From Mycobacterium sp. E183 (GTDB lineage: Bacteria > Actinomycetota > Actinomycetes > Mycobacteriales > Mycobacteriaceae), in contig NZ_LZJN01000163.1 in assembly GCF_001667735.1 (NCBI RefSeq), positions 1 to 64,000 on the forward strand: 64,000 bases of DNA, in the 5' to 3' direction. Below, one piece after another: positions 32,297 through 40,543 of the stretch; the stretch's first letter is position 1, and the number at the start of each line of letters is the position of its first letter. The translations under genes were made by a program, and so were the position numbers. The notes beneath the pieces were generated by a model. That model saw only the letters and a program-made list of their open reading frames with translations. It was not told the DNA's origin and ran no database searches.

Positions 32297-33184
32297 TCAT
32301 TTCTGCAACGTGAATTGATTGACGTCGATGTATCCGATGCGGAACATCTCGGCGCAGCCGGTCAGGTATTTCATGTACCGTTCGTACACTTCCTCGGATT
32401 GCAGCTCGATGGCCTGGTCCTTGTGGGCTTGCAGCGCGGCAGACCAGATGTCGAGCGTCTTCGCGTAGTGCGGCTGCAACGACTGGACGCGACTAACTGT
32501 GAAGCCATTCGCGGTGGCGCGTTCTTGCACCATCGGTATCGAGGGCAGTCGCCCGCCCGGAAAGATCTCGGTCACAATGAATTTGACGAATCGGGCGAAT
32601 GTAAACGAGATGGGCATGCCGCGTTCGACCATCTCCGTCGGATGAAGCCCGGTGATGGTGTGCAACAACATGATCCCGTCATCGGGCAGCAGGTCATGCG
32701 CCAGGGTGAAGAACGCGTCGTAGCGCTCGTGCCCGAAGTGTTCGAAGGCGCCGATGCTGACAATCCGGTCGACGGGCTCGTCGAACTGTTCCCAGCCGCG
32801 CAGCAGAATCCTCGCCGAACGCGGGCTGGCGGATTGGGCGATCAGCCGCTCGACGTGATCGGCCTGGTTGCGACTCAGGGTGAGGCCGACGACGTTGACG
32901 TCGTACTTTTCGAGGGCGCGCATCATCGTGGCCCCCCAGCCGCAGCCGACGTCGAGCAACGTCATACCCGGTTGCAACCCAAGTTTGCCCAGGGCGAGGT
33001 CGATTTTGGCGATCTGCGCCTCTTCCAGCGTCATGTCGTCGCGCTCGAAGTAGGCGCAGCTGTACGTCTGGGTGGGGTCGAGGAAAAGCCGGAAGAATTC
33101 GTCCGACAAATCGTAGTGGGCCTGCACATCGTCGAAGTGCGGCGTTAAATCCGTCCCCTCGGGGGGCTCCGACGTCGTAGGCAT
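32297..33184 (-). CDS. cmaA1: Mycolic acid cyclopropane synthase
   Basis: 295 aa. SAM-dependent enzyme that adds a methylene across double bonds of mycolic acid precursors. Signatures are VQAHYDLSDEFFRLFLDPTQ, YSCAYFERDDMTLEEAQ, LLDVGCGWGATMMRALEKY for SAM, GWEQFDEPVDRIVSIGAFEHFG with the Glu near the carbonate site, and the end YIDVNQFTLQK. It is closest to CmaA1 (Rv3392c), and its place between acrA1 and imuB agrees; related MmaA paralogues cannot be excluded by eye. Confidence 0.92.
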   Translation of the reverse strand: MPTTSEPPEGTDLTPHFDDVQAHYDLSDEFFRLFLDPTQTYSCAYFERDDMTLEEAQIAKIDLALGKLGLQPGMTLLDVGCGWGATMMRALEKYDVNVVGLTLSRNQADHVERLIAQSASPRSARILLRGWEQFDEPVDRIVSIGAFEHFGHERYDAFFTLAHDLLPDDGIMLLHTITGLHPTEMVERGMPISFTFARFVKFIVTEIFPGGRLPSIPMVQERATANGFTVSRVQSLQPHYAKTLDIWSAALQAHKDQAIELQSEEVYERYMKYLTGCAEMFRIGYIDVNQFTLQK

Positions 33185-33294
33185 CGTGACAGCCTAGTCG
33201 CCGATTTGAGCACGCCGGAAACAGTGAAGTCTCCCGGTCCCTCTGGCATCGGTACGGGGGTGGGGATGACGCCCATCCGGTGCGGATAGCGCCG

Positions 33295-34869
33295 TCACTC
33301 GTAGCTGCCTTCGAGGTACCAGCGCCGCTGGCGGTAGCACAGCAGAAACGCCCGCTCGCCCTCCAGCAAGACCTGCGCGCGGGCGGTGCGGCCCCTTCCC
33401 ACGTCGGGATCCCACCACCGCTCGTCGACCGGCCATGGCCCGGCCCACCAGTCCAGCCGCTCGTCCTTGCCGTGCACGGTCAGCCGCGCCGGGTCGGCGG
33501 AGAACAGCCCACGGCCGGTCACCCGCACCGAATTCCCTTGGCCGTCAAGCAGTTCCACCGGGTCGTCCAGCAAAACCGCCGGTGACGGCTCGGGCAGCCG
33601 CCCGGGCCACGGCAGACTCGGGTCGGCCCGCGGCGCCGGTTCGTCGCCCAGCGGGGTCAACGTGATGCGTTCGGCCGGCCCGCGCCCGCCGGACAGCACC
33701 GGCACCCGCACCGCCTCCGGGCCGAGCAGGCCCTGCACCCGCACCAGGGCGCGACGGGCCCGCAGCCGGTCCTCCTCGCCGAGGCCGCCCCACAGCGGCA
33801 GCTGCAGCGCCTCGGCCGACACCACCTCGACCGCCTGCAACCGCAGCAGGGTCACCGGCGCCGTCGGGCGGGGATTGCGCGTGGTCCGGCTGCTCAACCA
33901 GCCGTCCAGTTGCCAGCGCACCCGGTCGGCGGTGGCGTCCTCGGTCAACGGCTCGGCGCATCGCCACACCCGGTGCAGTTCTTCGCCGTTGGCGGTGACG
34001 GCGTGAATGCCCAGCCGGGTGCAGCCCACCCCGGCGCCCATCAGAGTCCGATGCAGCGCGGCGGCCAGCGAGCGGCCGGCGAAGGCCGCGGCGTCGACCC
34101 TGTCTATCGGCGGGTCGCAGTCCAGCACGGCCTCCAGCTCTTCCGGCGGCTCGCGTCCGGACGGTCCCCGCTCGGGTTCACCGCGGGCCAACCGGTGCGC
34201 GGCCACCCCGTCGGCGCCGAACCGGGAGGCCACGTCGGTGGCCGACAGCGCGGCGAATTGCCCGATGGTGCGAATCCCCATGCGCCACAACAGGTCCGTC
34301 AGCTCTTCCCGGCCAGGACCACACAGGCTGGGTTCGGTGGCGAGTTGGCGGATAGACAGCACAGACAGGAACTTCGCGTCACCGCCCGCCGGGACGATCC
34401 GGCCCGCCCGCGCGGCGAAGACCGCGGTGGACAGCCGGTCTGCGACCCCGACCTGGCACTCGGCGCCGGCCGCAGCCACCGCATCGATCAGCCGCTCGGC
34501 GGCGTCGGCCTCGGAGCCGAAATAGCGGGCCGCCCCGCGCACCGGCAACACCAAGAGCCCGGGCCGCAGCACCTCGGCACGCGGCACCAGGTCGTCCACC
34601 GCCGCGATGACCGACTCGAAGAAGCGGGCGTCGCGGTCCGCGTCGGCGGTGGTGACGTGCAGCTGCGGGCAGCGGGCCGCCGCCTCCCGGCGCCGCAGCC
34701 CCCGCCGCACCCCCGCCGCGCGGGCGGCCGCCGAACAGGCGATCACCCGATTGGCCAACGTGACCGCCACCGGGGCGGTCGCGGAGAGGCCGGCGGCCGC
34801 GGCCGCGGCGACCGCGGGCCAGTCCATGCACCAGATGGCCAGCACCCGGGATGCCACTGGTGAATTCAC
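33295..34869 (-). CDS. imuB: Y-family polymerase-like mutasome protein ImuB
   Basis: 524 aa. It has the Y-family fold (VLAIWCMDWPAVAAAA, LANRVIACSAAARAAGVRRGLRRREA, LLWRMGIRTIGQFAAL as helix-hairpin-helix) but lacks the usual acidic catalytic set. Residues LQLPLWGG are the beta-clamp binding motif known in M. tuberculosis ImuB. ImuB bridges the clamp to DnaE2 and ImuA'. I chose GTG 34869, which overlaps the imuA' stop as GTGA; GTG 34857 just before ASRVLAIW is the other option. It corresponds to Rv3394c. Confidence 0.94.
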   Translation of the reverse strand: MNSPVASRVLAIWCMDWPAVAAAAAAGLSATAPVAVTLANRVIACSAAARAAGVRRGLRRREAAARCPQLHVTTADADRDARFFESVIAAVDDLVPRAEVLRPGLLVLPVRGAARYFGSEADAAERLIDAVAAAGAECQVGVADRLSTAVFAARAGRIVPAGGDAKFLSVLSIRQLATEPSLCGPGREELTDLLWRMGIRTIGQFAALSATDVASRFGADGVAAHRLARGEPERGPSGREPPEELEAVLDCDPPIDRVDAAAFAGRSLAAALHRTLMGAGVGCTRLGIHAVTANGEELHRVWRCAEPLTEDATADRVRWQLDGWLSSRTTRNPRPTAPVTLLRLQAVEVVSAEALQLPLWGGLGEEDRLRARRALVRVQGLLGPEAVRVPVLSGGRGPAERITLTPLGDEPAPRADPSLPWPGRLPEPSPAVLLDDPVELLDGQGNSVRVTGRGLFSADPARLTVHGKDERLDWWAGPWPVDERWWDPDVGRGRTARAQVLLEGERAFLLCYRQRRWYLEGSYE

Positions 34870-35534
34870 CCGGCTCGCGCCCGGGCGGTCACCCGCCGGC
34901 CCGCACACACCCCGCTGACCTGCAGCCGCACCCGGCTGATCCGGCCGAACCCAGGGCGGCCCCCCGAGGTGAGCTCGTAACCGCAGACCCGAGCCTCCAG
35001 CCGGGTGGGCGCCCCCTGCCAGTCACCGTCGGTGACCAGCACGGTGCACCCCTTGTTGCGGGCCCGCGCTACCACCGCCCGCGCCCGGGTCTGCGGCACC
35101 CGGCGCCCGCCCAGGCCGAGGACCACCAGATCCATGCCGTCGACGAGCACCGCGGCCACCTCCACCGGGTCGGTGCCGGGATCCGGGATCACCGCGACCC
35201 GGCTCAGATCCGCCCCCATCTCCGCGGCCGCCAACAGCCCGATGTCCGGCTGGCCGACGATTGCCACGTTGCCGCCCGCCGCCGTCACCGCGGCCACCAT
35301 GCTCAGCAGCAGCGACCGGGCGCCCGAGAGGACCGCCACCGATCCGCGCGGCAGGGGCGCCGGCAGCGACTCCGCCAACCACCGCGGCAGCGCCAGTTGG
35401 GCTTCCGATTCCGGCAGCAGATCGTCGGCACGGGTGGCCGCGGGCCCCGGCGCCTTCCCGGTGATCACGGCCATCCGCCGCCGAAGCGATTCGAGCTGCT
35501 CAGCGCGATTTTCGGAGGCCAAAGCCGCGGTCAT
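34866..35534 (-). CDS. imuA': RecA-like mutasome protein ImuA'
   Basis: 222 aa from ATG 35534, with AGGAGG 5-6 nt upstream. A weakly RecA-like protein: RGSVAVLSGARSLLLSMVAAVTAAGGNVAIVG resembles a degenerate P-loop region, and VAVLVDGMDLVVLGLGGRRVP the Walker B side. It binds ImuB and, with DnaE2, makes induced mutagenesis possible. It sits first in the imuA'-imuB operon behind a LexA box 13 bp before the ATG. It corresponds to Rv3395c. Confidence 0.92.
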   Translation of the reverse strand: MTAALASENRAEQLESLRRRMAVITGKAPGPAATRADDLLPESEAQLALPRWLAESLPAPLPRGSVAVLSGARSLLLSMVAAVTAAGGNVAIVGQPDIGLLAAAEMGADLSRVAVIPDPGTDPVEVAAVLVDGMDLVVLGLGGRRVPQTRARAVVARARNKGCTVLVTDGDWQGAPTRLEARVCGYELTSGGRPGFGRISRVRLQVSGVCAGRRVTARARAG

Positions 35535-35547
35535 GACTGCCTCCTGT

Positions 35548-35563
35548 TCGAATGTATGTTCGA
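35548..35563. promoter_or_regulatory. LexA (SOS) box of imuA'-imuB
   Basis: TCGAATGTATGTTCGA matches TCGAAC-N4-GTTCGA with one change. On the minus strand it contains TACATT, a fitting -10 for imuA'. On the plus strand TACAGT starts one base after it (35564-35569), so the same box may also hold down the divergent secreted-protein gene at 35623. Confidence 0.88.
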
Positions 35564-35622
35564 TACAGTTGGAGTAAACACCCGCCCTCCGACAACCGTC
35601 AAGAAACGTGAGAGGCTGCTTT

Positions 35623-36210
35623 ATGCGGTCGTTGCTGGTGTGGCTGATGGTGCTCTTTTGCTGTACTTTTCCGGTGCCAAGTGCCGCCGCCCCCTGCCGG
35701 CAGGCGGAGCTGTTCGCCACCGACACCACCGATCCCCTGTTCGAGGTGCAGGCCACCGTGACGATCGCGTCAAGCGGCGCGGCGGTGACGGGATCGACCC
35801 CGCTCGACGGGGTGTACTGGTCGAGCGCGCTGCACCGGAACACCCGGGAGAGCTCGCGGGAATTTCATCTGTGCGGCGCCGACGGCTCGGTGCACGCCGC
35901 CGCCGAGGCGCTGCGCCGCCAGTTCGACCAAGAAGCGGTGCTGACCTTCGACTACGAGCCCACGCCGGACCAGGACGCGATCATCATCGCCGTGCCGGAA
36001 GTCGACATCGCCCGCTTCGGCGACGCGCTGGCGGCCGACCCGGCCGCCCGCGACCGCATCCGGGGTGGATCGGTCACCACCACCGACCACACCTTGATCC
36101 TGGTCGCGGGAAACCACGATCGAGACGTCGCCCGACGACTCGTCGGCGAAGCCGGCGGCAACTGGGCAGCCGCCACGATCGCTTACGGCCGAAGCGAATT
36201 CGTGGAGTAG
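35623..36210 (+). CDS. Secreted protein divergent from imuA'
   Basis: 195 aa from ATG 35623; a GTG 15 nt upstream is also in frame. Residues 1-26 are a signal peptide ending PSAAA. The mature protein has two Cys (PCRQ, HLCGA) and an alpha/beta look (VLTFDYEPTPDQDAIIIAVPE, HTLILVAGNHDRDVARRLV). I do not recognise a catalytic family. A comparable gene (Rv3395A) lies in the same place in M. tuberculosis as I recall. Its promoter touches the imuA' LexA box, so damage control is possible. Confidence 0.82.
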   Translation: MRSLLVWLMVLFCCTFPVPSAAAPCRQAELFATDTTDPLFEVQATVTIASSGAAVTGSTPLDGVYWSSALHRNTRESSREFHLCGADGSVHAAAEALRRQFDQEAVLTFDYEPTPDQDAIIIAVPEVDIARFGDALAADPAARDRIRGGSVTTTDHTLILVAGNHDRDVARRLVGEAGGNWAAATIAYGRSEFVE

Positions 36211-36220
36211 CCACGCTCTC

Positions 36221-36275
36221 GAGTGTGCGGCTGGCCGCACGTTCGGCCACGAGTGTGCGGCTGGCCGCACGTTCG
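36221..36275. repeat. Tandem hairpin repeat GAGTGTGCGGC...
   Basis: Two exact 25-bp copies of GAGTGTGCGGCTGGCCGCACGTTCG with its last bases (36221-36245 and 36251-36275, period 30). TGCGGC and GCCGCA form a perfect dyad in each. A related degenerate copy is at 50185-50239. It lies between the secreted-protein gene and the convergent guaA. Confidence 0.75.
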
Positions 36276-36290
36276 TCGCAAAAAGCGACG
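36274..36290. terminator. Hairpin at the guaA end
   Basis: CGTCGC and GCGACG form a 6-bp stem around AAAAA, 5 bp beyond the guaA stop. No U-tract follows on either strand, which is usual in mycobacteria, so termination is a guess from position. Confidence 0.35.
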
Positions 36291-36295
36291 CGCCT

Positions 36296-37855
36296 TCACT
36301 CCCACTCGATGGTGCCGGGTGGTTTGCTGGTGATGTCGAGCACCACGCGGTTGACCTCGCGGACCTCGTTGGTGATGCGGGTCGAGATGCGCTCCAGCAC
36401 CTCGTAGGGCACCCGGGTCCAGTCGGCGGTCATGGCGTCCTCGCTGGACACCGGCCGCAGCACGATCGGATGCCCGTACGTCCGGCCGTCACCCTGCACA
36501 CCGACCGAGCGGACCTCGGCCAGCAACACCACCGGGCACTGCCAGATCAGGTTGTCCAGGCCGGCGGCGGTGAGTTCCTCGCGCGCGATCGAGTCGGCGC
36601 GCCGCAGGGTCTCCAACCGCGCCGCGGTGACCTCGCCGACGATTCGGATGCCCAACCCGGGCCCCGGAAAGGGTTGGCGTGCAACGATTTCCTCCGGCAG
36701 GCCCAGCTCGCGCCCGACGGCGCGCACCTCGTCCTTGAACAGCAGCCGCAGCGGCTCGACGAGCCGGAACTTCAGGTCGTCGGGCAGACCGCCGACATTG
36801 TGATGGCTCTTGATGTTGGCGGTTCCGCTGCCCCCGCCAGACTCCACCACGTCGGGATACAGCGTGCCCTGCACCAGGAACTCGACCTCGGATCCGGTGT
36901 CGCTCAGGATGTCTCGGACCGCGCCCTCGAAGGCCCGGATGAACTGGCGGCCGATGATCTTGCGCTTGCCCTCGGGGTTGGTCACCCCCGACAGCGCCTG
37001 CAGGAAGGTGTCCGCGGCGTCGACGGTGACCAGGTTGGCGCCGGTGGCGGCGACGAAGTCGCGCTGCACCTGCGCGCGCTCGCCGGCACGAAGGAGCCCG
37101 TGGTCGACGAAGACGCAGGTCAGCCGGTCGCCGATGGCGCGCTGCACCAGCGCGGCCGCCACCGCCGAGTCCACCCCGCCGGACAGCCCGCAGATCGCGT
37201 GCCCGTCACCGATCTGTTCGCGCACCTGCTCGACCAGCGCGCCGGCGATGTTGGCGGGCGTCCACTCCGCGCCCAGCCCGGCGAAGTCGTGCAGGAACCG
37301 GCTGAGCACCTGCTGCCCGTGCGGGGTGTGCATGACCTCGGGGTGGTACTGCACCCCGGCCAGGCGGCGGCTCCGGTTCTCGAAGGCGGCCACTGTCGCG
37401 CCCGCGCTGCTGGCGACCACGTCGAACCCCTCCGGCGCGGCGGTGACCGCGTCGCCGTGACTCATCCAGACCGGCTGAGTGCTTGGCAGCCCCGAATGCA
37501 ATTCGCCGCCAACAACTTTCAGCTCGGTGCGGCCGTATTCGCTGGTGCCGGTGCGGGCGACCGTCCCGCCCAGGGCCTGCGCCATGGCCTGGAATCCGTA
37601 GCAGATGCCGAACACCGGCACACCGAGGTCGAACACCGCCGGATCGAGCTGCGGGGCGCCCTCCTCGTAGACGCTGGACGGCCCCCCGGACAGCACCAGC
37701 GCCGACGGCTGCCGGGCCTTGATCTCGTCGATCGACGCCGTGTGCGGGATGACCTCGGAGAAGACCCGCGCCTCGCGGACGCGCCGGGCGATCAGCTGCG
37801 CATATTGGGCGCCGAAGTCGACCACCAACACGGGCCGCGGCGAGGGGGTTTCCAC
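36296..37855 (-). CDS. guaA: GMP synthase (glutamine-hydrolysing)
   Basis: 519 aa. It turns XMP into GMP using glutamine ammonia and ATP. The glutaminase domain has VLVVDFGAQYAQLIARRVRE, the nucleophile Cys in GICYGFQAMA and the His/Glu pair in GVQYHPEV. The ATP-PPase domain has the P-loop AICGLSGGVDSAVAAALV. The dimerisation domain ends LDITSKPPGTIEWE. GTG 37855 is chosen because TAAGCT sits 7 nt before it; GTG 37906 is also in frame but adds a stretch that looks non-coding. GuaB2 and GuaB3 lie at 50-53 kb. Confidence 0.95.
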   Translation of the reverse strand: METPSPRPVLVVDFGAQYAQLIARRVREARVFSEVIPHTASIDEIKARQPSALVLSGGPSSVYEEGAPQLDPAVFDLGVPVFGICYGFQAMAQALGGTVARTGTSEYGRTELKVVGGELHSGLPSTQPVWMSHGDAVTAAPEGFDVVASSAGATVAAFENRSRRLAGVQYHPEVMHTPHGQQVLSRFLHDFAGLGAEWTPANIAGALVEQVREQIGDGHAICGLSGGVDSAVAAALVQRAIGDRLTCVFVDHGLLRAGERAQVQRDFVAATGANLVTVDAADTFLQALSGVTNPEGKRKIIGRQFIRAFEGAVRDILSDTGSEVEFLVQGTLYPDVVESGGGSGTANIKSHHNVGGLPDDLKFRLVEPLRLLFKDEVRAVGRELGLPEEIVARQPFPGPGLGIRIVGEVTAARLETLRRADSIAREELTAAGLDNLIWQCPVVLLAEVRSVGVQGDGRTYGHPIVLRPVSSEDAMTADWTRVPYEVLERISTRITNEVREVNRVVLDITSKPPGTIEWE

Positions 37856-37862
37856 GGCAGCC

Positions 37863-37868
37863 AGCTTA
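37863..37868 (-). promoter_or_regulatory. -10 hexamer of guaA
   Basis: TAAGCT on the minus strand fits TANNNT and is separated from GTG 37855 by 7 nt, the spacing of a leaderless mycobacterial message. There is no Shine-Dalgarno before that GTG. This supports the shorter GuaA start. Confidence 0.45.
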
Positions 37869-37913
37869 GTGGCCGGCTGGGACCGCCCCGGTGGGGCCGT
37901 GCCCACGCCCGCC

Positions 37914-39110
37914 TCACATCAGGTGCGTGGGCTGCGCAATGCCGAATCGGGTGCCGGCGTAGCGCTTCAGCGCCGCCGGGCTGAAGTACACGTGCTGGCC
38001 GGCGGTGTGCAGGTCGCGGAAGCATCGTTGCAGGGGGTGGCCTGCGTGCACCGCGCCCGCCCCGGCCAAGCCGAACGCCGTGTCGACCGCGTGGCGCGCC
38101 GCTCGCATCGCCTGCTGGGCGGCGAGCTGGAAGCCGGCGCGCTGCTGAAGCGGCGGCGGATCGCCGGCCCGGGCGGTTTCCCACAGGGCGCCCGCCTCGT
38201 CGAGGACGAAGGCGCGGGCGGATTTCAAACCGGCGTCGGCCCGGGCGAACTCGACTTGGGCGGCGGGGTCGGCGGCGAGCGGCTCGAACGTGCCGGCGCG
38301 CGCCTTCGTCGGTGCGAGGTCGGCGAATTCGTCGAGTGCGCGCCGCGCGATCCCGAGCGGGACGCCGACCAGGCCCACTCCCACCAGGGTGAAGAACGGC
38401 AGCCGCCACAACGGGCCGTCCCGGCGGGCCGGTTCGAAGAACGGGCTGATGGTGTGTTCCTCGGCGACGTGCACGCCGCGCGCAACCACGTCGTTGCTGC
38501 CGGTGGCGCGCAACCCCAGGACGTCCCAGTTGTCGACGATCTCGATGTCCGCGCGCGGGAAGAACGCCAGGCGCCAGTCGGGGCCGCGCCCGGGCAGCAT
38601 CCGCGGCGCGTCACCGTCGAAGACGAACATCCCGCCCAGCATCCATTCGGCGTGGCGGCAACCGCTGGCGAACGGCCACCGGCCGTCGACCGCGAACCGG
38701 CCGCGGCCGTCCGGGACGGCGCGCCCGGTGGGGGCGAACACCGTGGCCGCCAGGAAGTCGGCGTCCGGACCGAACAGCGCTGCTGCGGCGGCGGGTTCGA
38801 GCCAGGCGGTGAACGCGGGCGCGCCCGCCCCGATCGCCGCGACCCAGCCCACCGAACCGTCGGCGCGCGCAAGTTCCTCGATCATCTCGATGAACTCGAC
38901 TGGGGCCACTTCGAATCCGCCGAGCGAGCGCGGTTGAACGGCACGGAAAATGCCCGCGCCGCGCATCCGCTCGACCAGATCGATCGGCAAGGTGCCCAGC
39001 GCCTCGGCCTCGGCGGCGCGCCGCGTGATTTCGGGGGCCAGGGCACGCGCCACGTCGGCGGGATTGGCGCCGTCCGAAAGGCCGGCGGCGTGGCGGGTTG
39101 CGGTTGTCAT
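37914..39110 (-). CDS. Acyl-CoA-dehydrogenase-fold flavoprotein, HsaA/monooxygenase-like
   Basis: 398 aa from ATG 39110 (GGGGAG 7 nt upstream). It has the acyl-CoA dehydrogenase fold: RMRGAGIFRAVQPRSLGGFE, DGSVGWVAAIGAGA, a mid-domain WPFASGCRHAEWMLGG, LGLRATGSNDVVARGVHV, and a C-terminal helical domain (PF08028-like) with HPLQRCFRDLHTAGQHVYF. The last motif and the absence of the usual catalytic Glu context fit the reduced-flavin monooxygenase group (HsaA, C2-hydroxylase, DszC types). These need a separate flavin reductase; none is adjacent. Substrate unknown. A TetR gene is divergent. Confidence 0.85.
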   Translation of the reverse strand: MTTATRHAAGLSDGANPADVARALAPEITRRAAEAEALGTLPIDLVERMRGAGIFRAVQPRSLGGFEVAPVEFIEMIEELARADGSVGWVAAIGAGAPAFTAWLEPAAAAALFGPDADFLAATVFAPTGRAVPDGRGRFAVDGRWPFASGCRHAEWMLGGMFVFDGDAPRMLPGRGPDWRLAFFPRADIEIVDNWDVLGLRATGSNDVVARGVHVAEEHTISPFFEPARRDGPLWRLPFFTLVGVGLVGVPLGIARRALDEFADLAPTKARAGTFEPLAADPAAQVEFARADAGLKSARAFVLDEAGALWETARAGDPPPLQQRAGFQLAAQQAMRAARHAVDTAFGLAGAGAVHAGHPLQRCFRDLHTAGQHVYFSPAALKRYAGTRFGIAQPTHLM

Positions 39111-39130
39111 CTCAAGCTCCCCAATTCTGA

Positions 39131-39144
39131 TACAGTGAACTGTA
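39131..39144. promoter_or_regulatory. Palindrome TACAGT-GA-ACTGTA, divergent promoter/operator
   Basis: A perfect 6-bp inverted repeat with a 2-bp spacer between the flavoprotein gene and the TetR gene. Each half reads TACAGT in the direction of its own gene, so each half-site is also a plausible -10 hexamer. A dimeric TetR bound here would shut both promoters. Confidence 0.6.
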
Positions 39145-39170
39145 ATAGATACAGGAGCATGTACTCAATT

Positions 39171-39818
39171 ATGGGATCTGTCAAGCGCGAGCCGGCCCGC
39201 CGGTACGACTCGACCCGTCGCAGGCAGCAGGCGCAGCACAACCGGCACGCGGTGCTCGCGGCCGCCCGGCGGCGCTTCCTGGCCCAGGGGTACGCGGCGA
39301 CGACGATCGCCGAGATCGCCCGCGACGCCGCCGTGTCGGTCGAAACGGTGTACAAGACGTTCGCGACCAAGGCCGGCGTGTTGAAAGCGCTGTTCGATGT
39401 GTCGGTCGCCGGCGATGACGAGCCGATCCCGATGGTCGAGCGCGACGTCATCCAGGAGGTGGCCGACGCCACCGAGGCCGTCGACAAGCTGGAGCTCTAC
39501 GCCAAGCACCTGGTCGCCAGCATGCCGCGCAGCGCACCGGTCCAGCTGCTCGCCCGCGACGGCGCCGCGGTGTCGCCGGACGCCGCCGCCGTCTGGAAGC
39601 AGATCAGGGACGAGACCCTGACCGGCATGACGATGTTCGCCTCCGACCTCGCCCGCACCGGGCAGCTGCGGGTCAACGCCAGACAGGCGCGAGACATCCT
39701 GTGGACCTATCACGCACCCGAGCTCTACGAGCTGCTCGTGCTCGAACGCGGCTGGTCGGTCAGCCGCTATGGCAAGTTCATCGCGCAGGCGTGGATCGAC
39801 GCCCTGCTCGTCCGGTGA
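39171..39818 (+). CDS. TetR-family regulator
   Basis: 215 aa from ATG 39171; ATG 39159 is also in frame but sits only 1 nt after GGAG. The HTH lies at about residues 25-70: AVLAAARRRFLAQGYAATTIAEIARDAAVSVETVYKTFATK. The C-terminal part (LYAKHLVASMPRSAP, ILWTYHAPELYELLV) is the ligand-binding helical bundle. It is divergent from the flavoprotein monooxygenase and is likely its repressor through the palindrome at 39131-39144. It ends 3 bp from the convergent HxlR gene. Confidence 0.9.
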   Translation: MGSVKREPARRYDSTRRRQQAQHNRHAVLAAARRRFLAQGYAATTIAEIARDAAVSVETVYKTFATKAGVLKALFDVSVAGDDEPIPMVERDVIQEVADATEAVDKLELYAKHLVASMPRSAPVQLLARDGAAVSPDAAAVWKQIRDETLTGMTMFASDLARTGQLRVNARQARDILWTYHAPELYELLVLERGWSVSRYGKFIAQAWIDALLVR

Positions 39819-39821
39819 GTC

Positions 39822-40466
39822 CTACAGCCCGAACGCCTGCCGCACCGCGCCGACGGTTTGTGGATCGCCTTCGAAGTTGACGCGCCGCAGCGCCGCCCGT
39901 CGCTTCGCGTCGCTCACGCCCAGGCGCGCGCCGACCAGATCCGCGGCGCTGGCGGTGATCGTCACCGAAGGCTCGCCACGAGCGCCGGCGAGCCGCCCCT
40001 GCGTCACGGCGAATTCGAAACGGCGGCCGTCGATGTCGATGCGGATCGTCGCCTCCAGGCCGGCCGCCCCGGCCGAATCGAAGCCGAGCAGGAATCCGGC
40101 CAGGAAACCGTTCAAGGGCGTTCCCGGCCCGTCCCCGATCGGGTCCATCCGGTCCAGCCCGAACAACGCGACGCTCCGCAGCACGGGCAGCACCCGCTGC
40201 CAGCCCAGGTCGCTGAGCGTGTAGACGGTGCGCCCGATCGGGGCGGGCAGGTCGGTCCGGTCGACGATCCCCGCCTCCTGCAATTCCTTCAGCCGCTCGG
40301 CCAGCAGATTGGTCGCAATGCCCGGCAGCGCGTCGCGCAGGTCACCGTAGCGGCGCGCGCCGCCGACCAGCTCGCGCAGGATCAGCAGCGTCCACCGCTC
40401 GCCGAGGACGTCGAGGCCACGCGCGATCGGGCAATTCTGGTTGTAGTTCCTGCGGGACGCCACCAC
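39822..40466 (-). CDS. HxlR-family regulator fused to SCP2-like domain
   Basis: 214 aa from GTG 40466. Residues 1-100 are a HxlR winged helix with the N-terminal Cys: NQNCPIARGLDVLGERWTLLI, ELVGGARRYGDLRDALPGI, LTERLKEL-like LAERLKELQEAGIVDR. Residues about 115-214 resemble a sterol-carrier (SCP2) domain (ATIRIDIDGRRFEFAVTQG, SVTITASAADLVGARLG). The Cys may sense oxidants or electrophiles and the SCP2-like pocket a lipid. It is divergent from an efflux-methyltransferase operon, its likely target. Confidence 0.86.
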   Translation of the reverse strand: MVASRRNYNQNCPIARGLDVLGERWTLLILRELVGGARRYGDLRDALPGIATNLLAERLKELQEAGIVDRTDLPAPIGRTVYTLSDLGWQRVLPVLRSVALFGLDRMDPIGDGPGTPLNGFLAGFLLGFDSAGAAGLEATIRIDIDGRRFEFAVTQGRLAGARGEPSVTITASAADLVGARLGVSDAKRRAALRRVNFEGDPQTVGAVRQAFGL

Positions 40467-40483
40467 GCCAGTCTACCTACCGG

Positions 40484-40493
40484 AAGACGTCTT
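40484..40493. promoter_or_regulatory. Palindrome in the HxlR/MFS intergenic region
   Basis: AAGACGTCTT is a perfect 10-bp palindrome, and AACGTCTT recurs at 40532. The intergenic stretch 40467-40543 is clearly AT-richer than its surroundings. A HxlR dimer site is plausible; the exact operator cannot be fixed by eye. Confidence 0.35.
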
Positions 40494-40543
40494 TTTCAAC
40501 TTACTACTTGATTTATTTGTCTAGGAGCTTTAACGTCTTGTCC

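Noticed and set aside
37719..39170. Long in-frame extension upstream of the TetR gene at 39171
   Set aside because: It only retranslates the opposite strand of guaA and the flavoprotein; TetR homology begins near 39171, and the promoter palindrome lies inside the extension.
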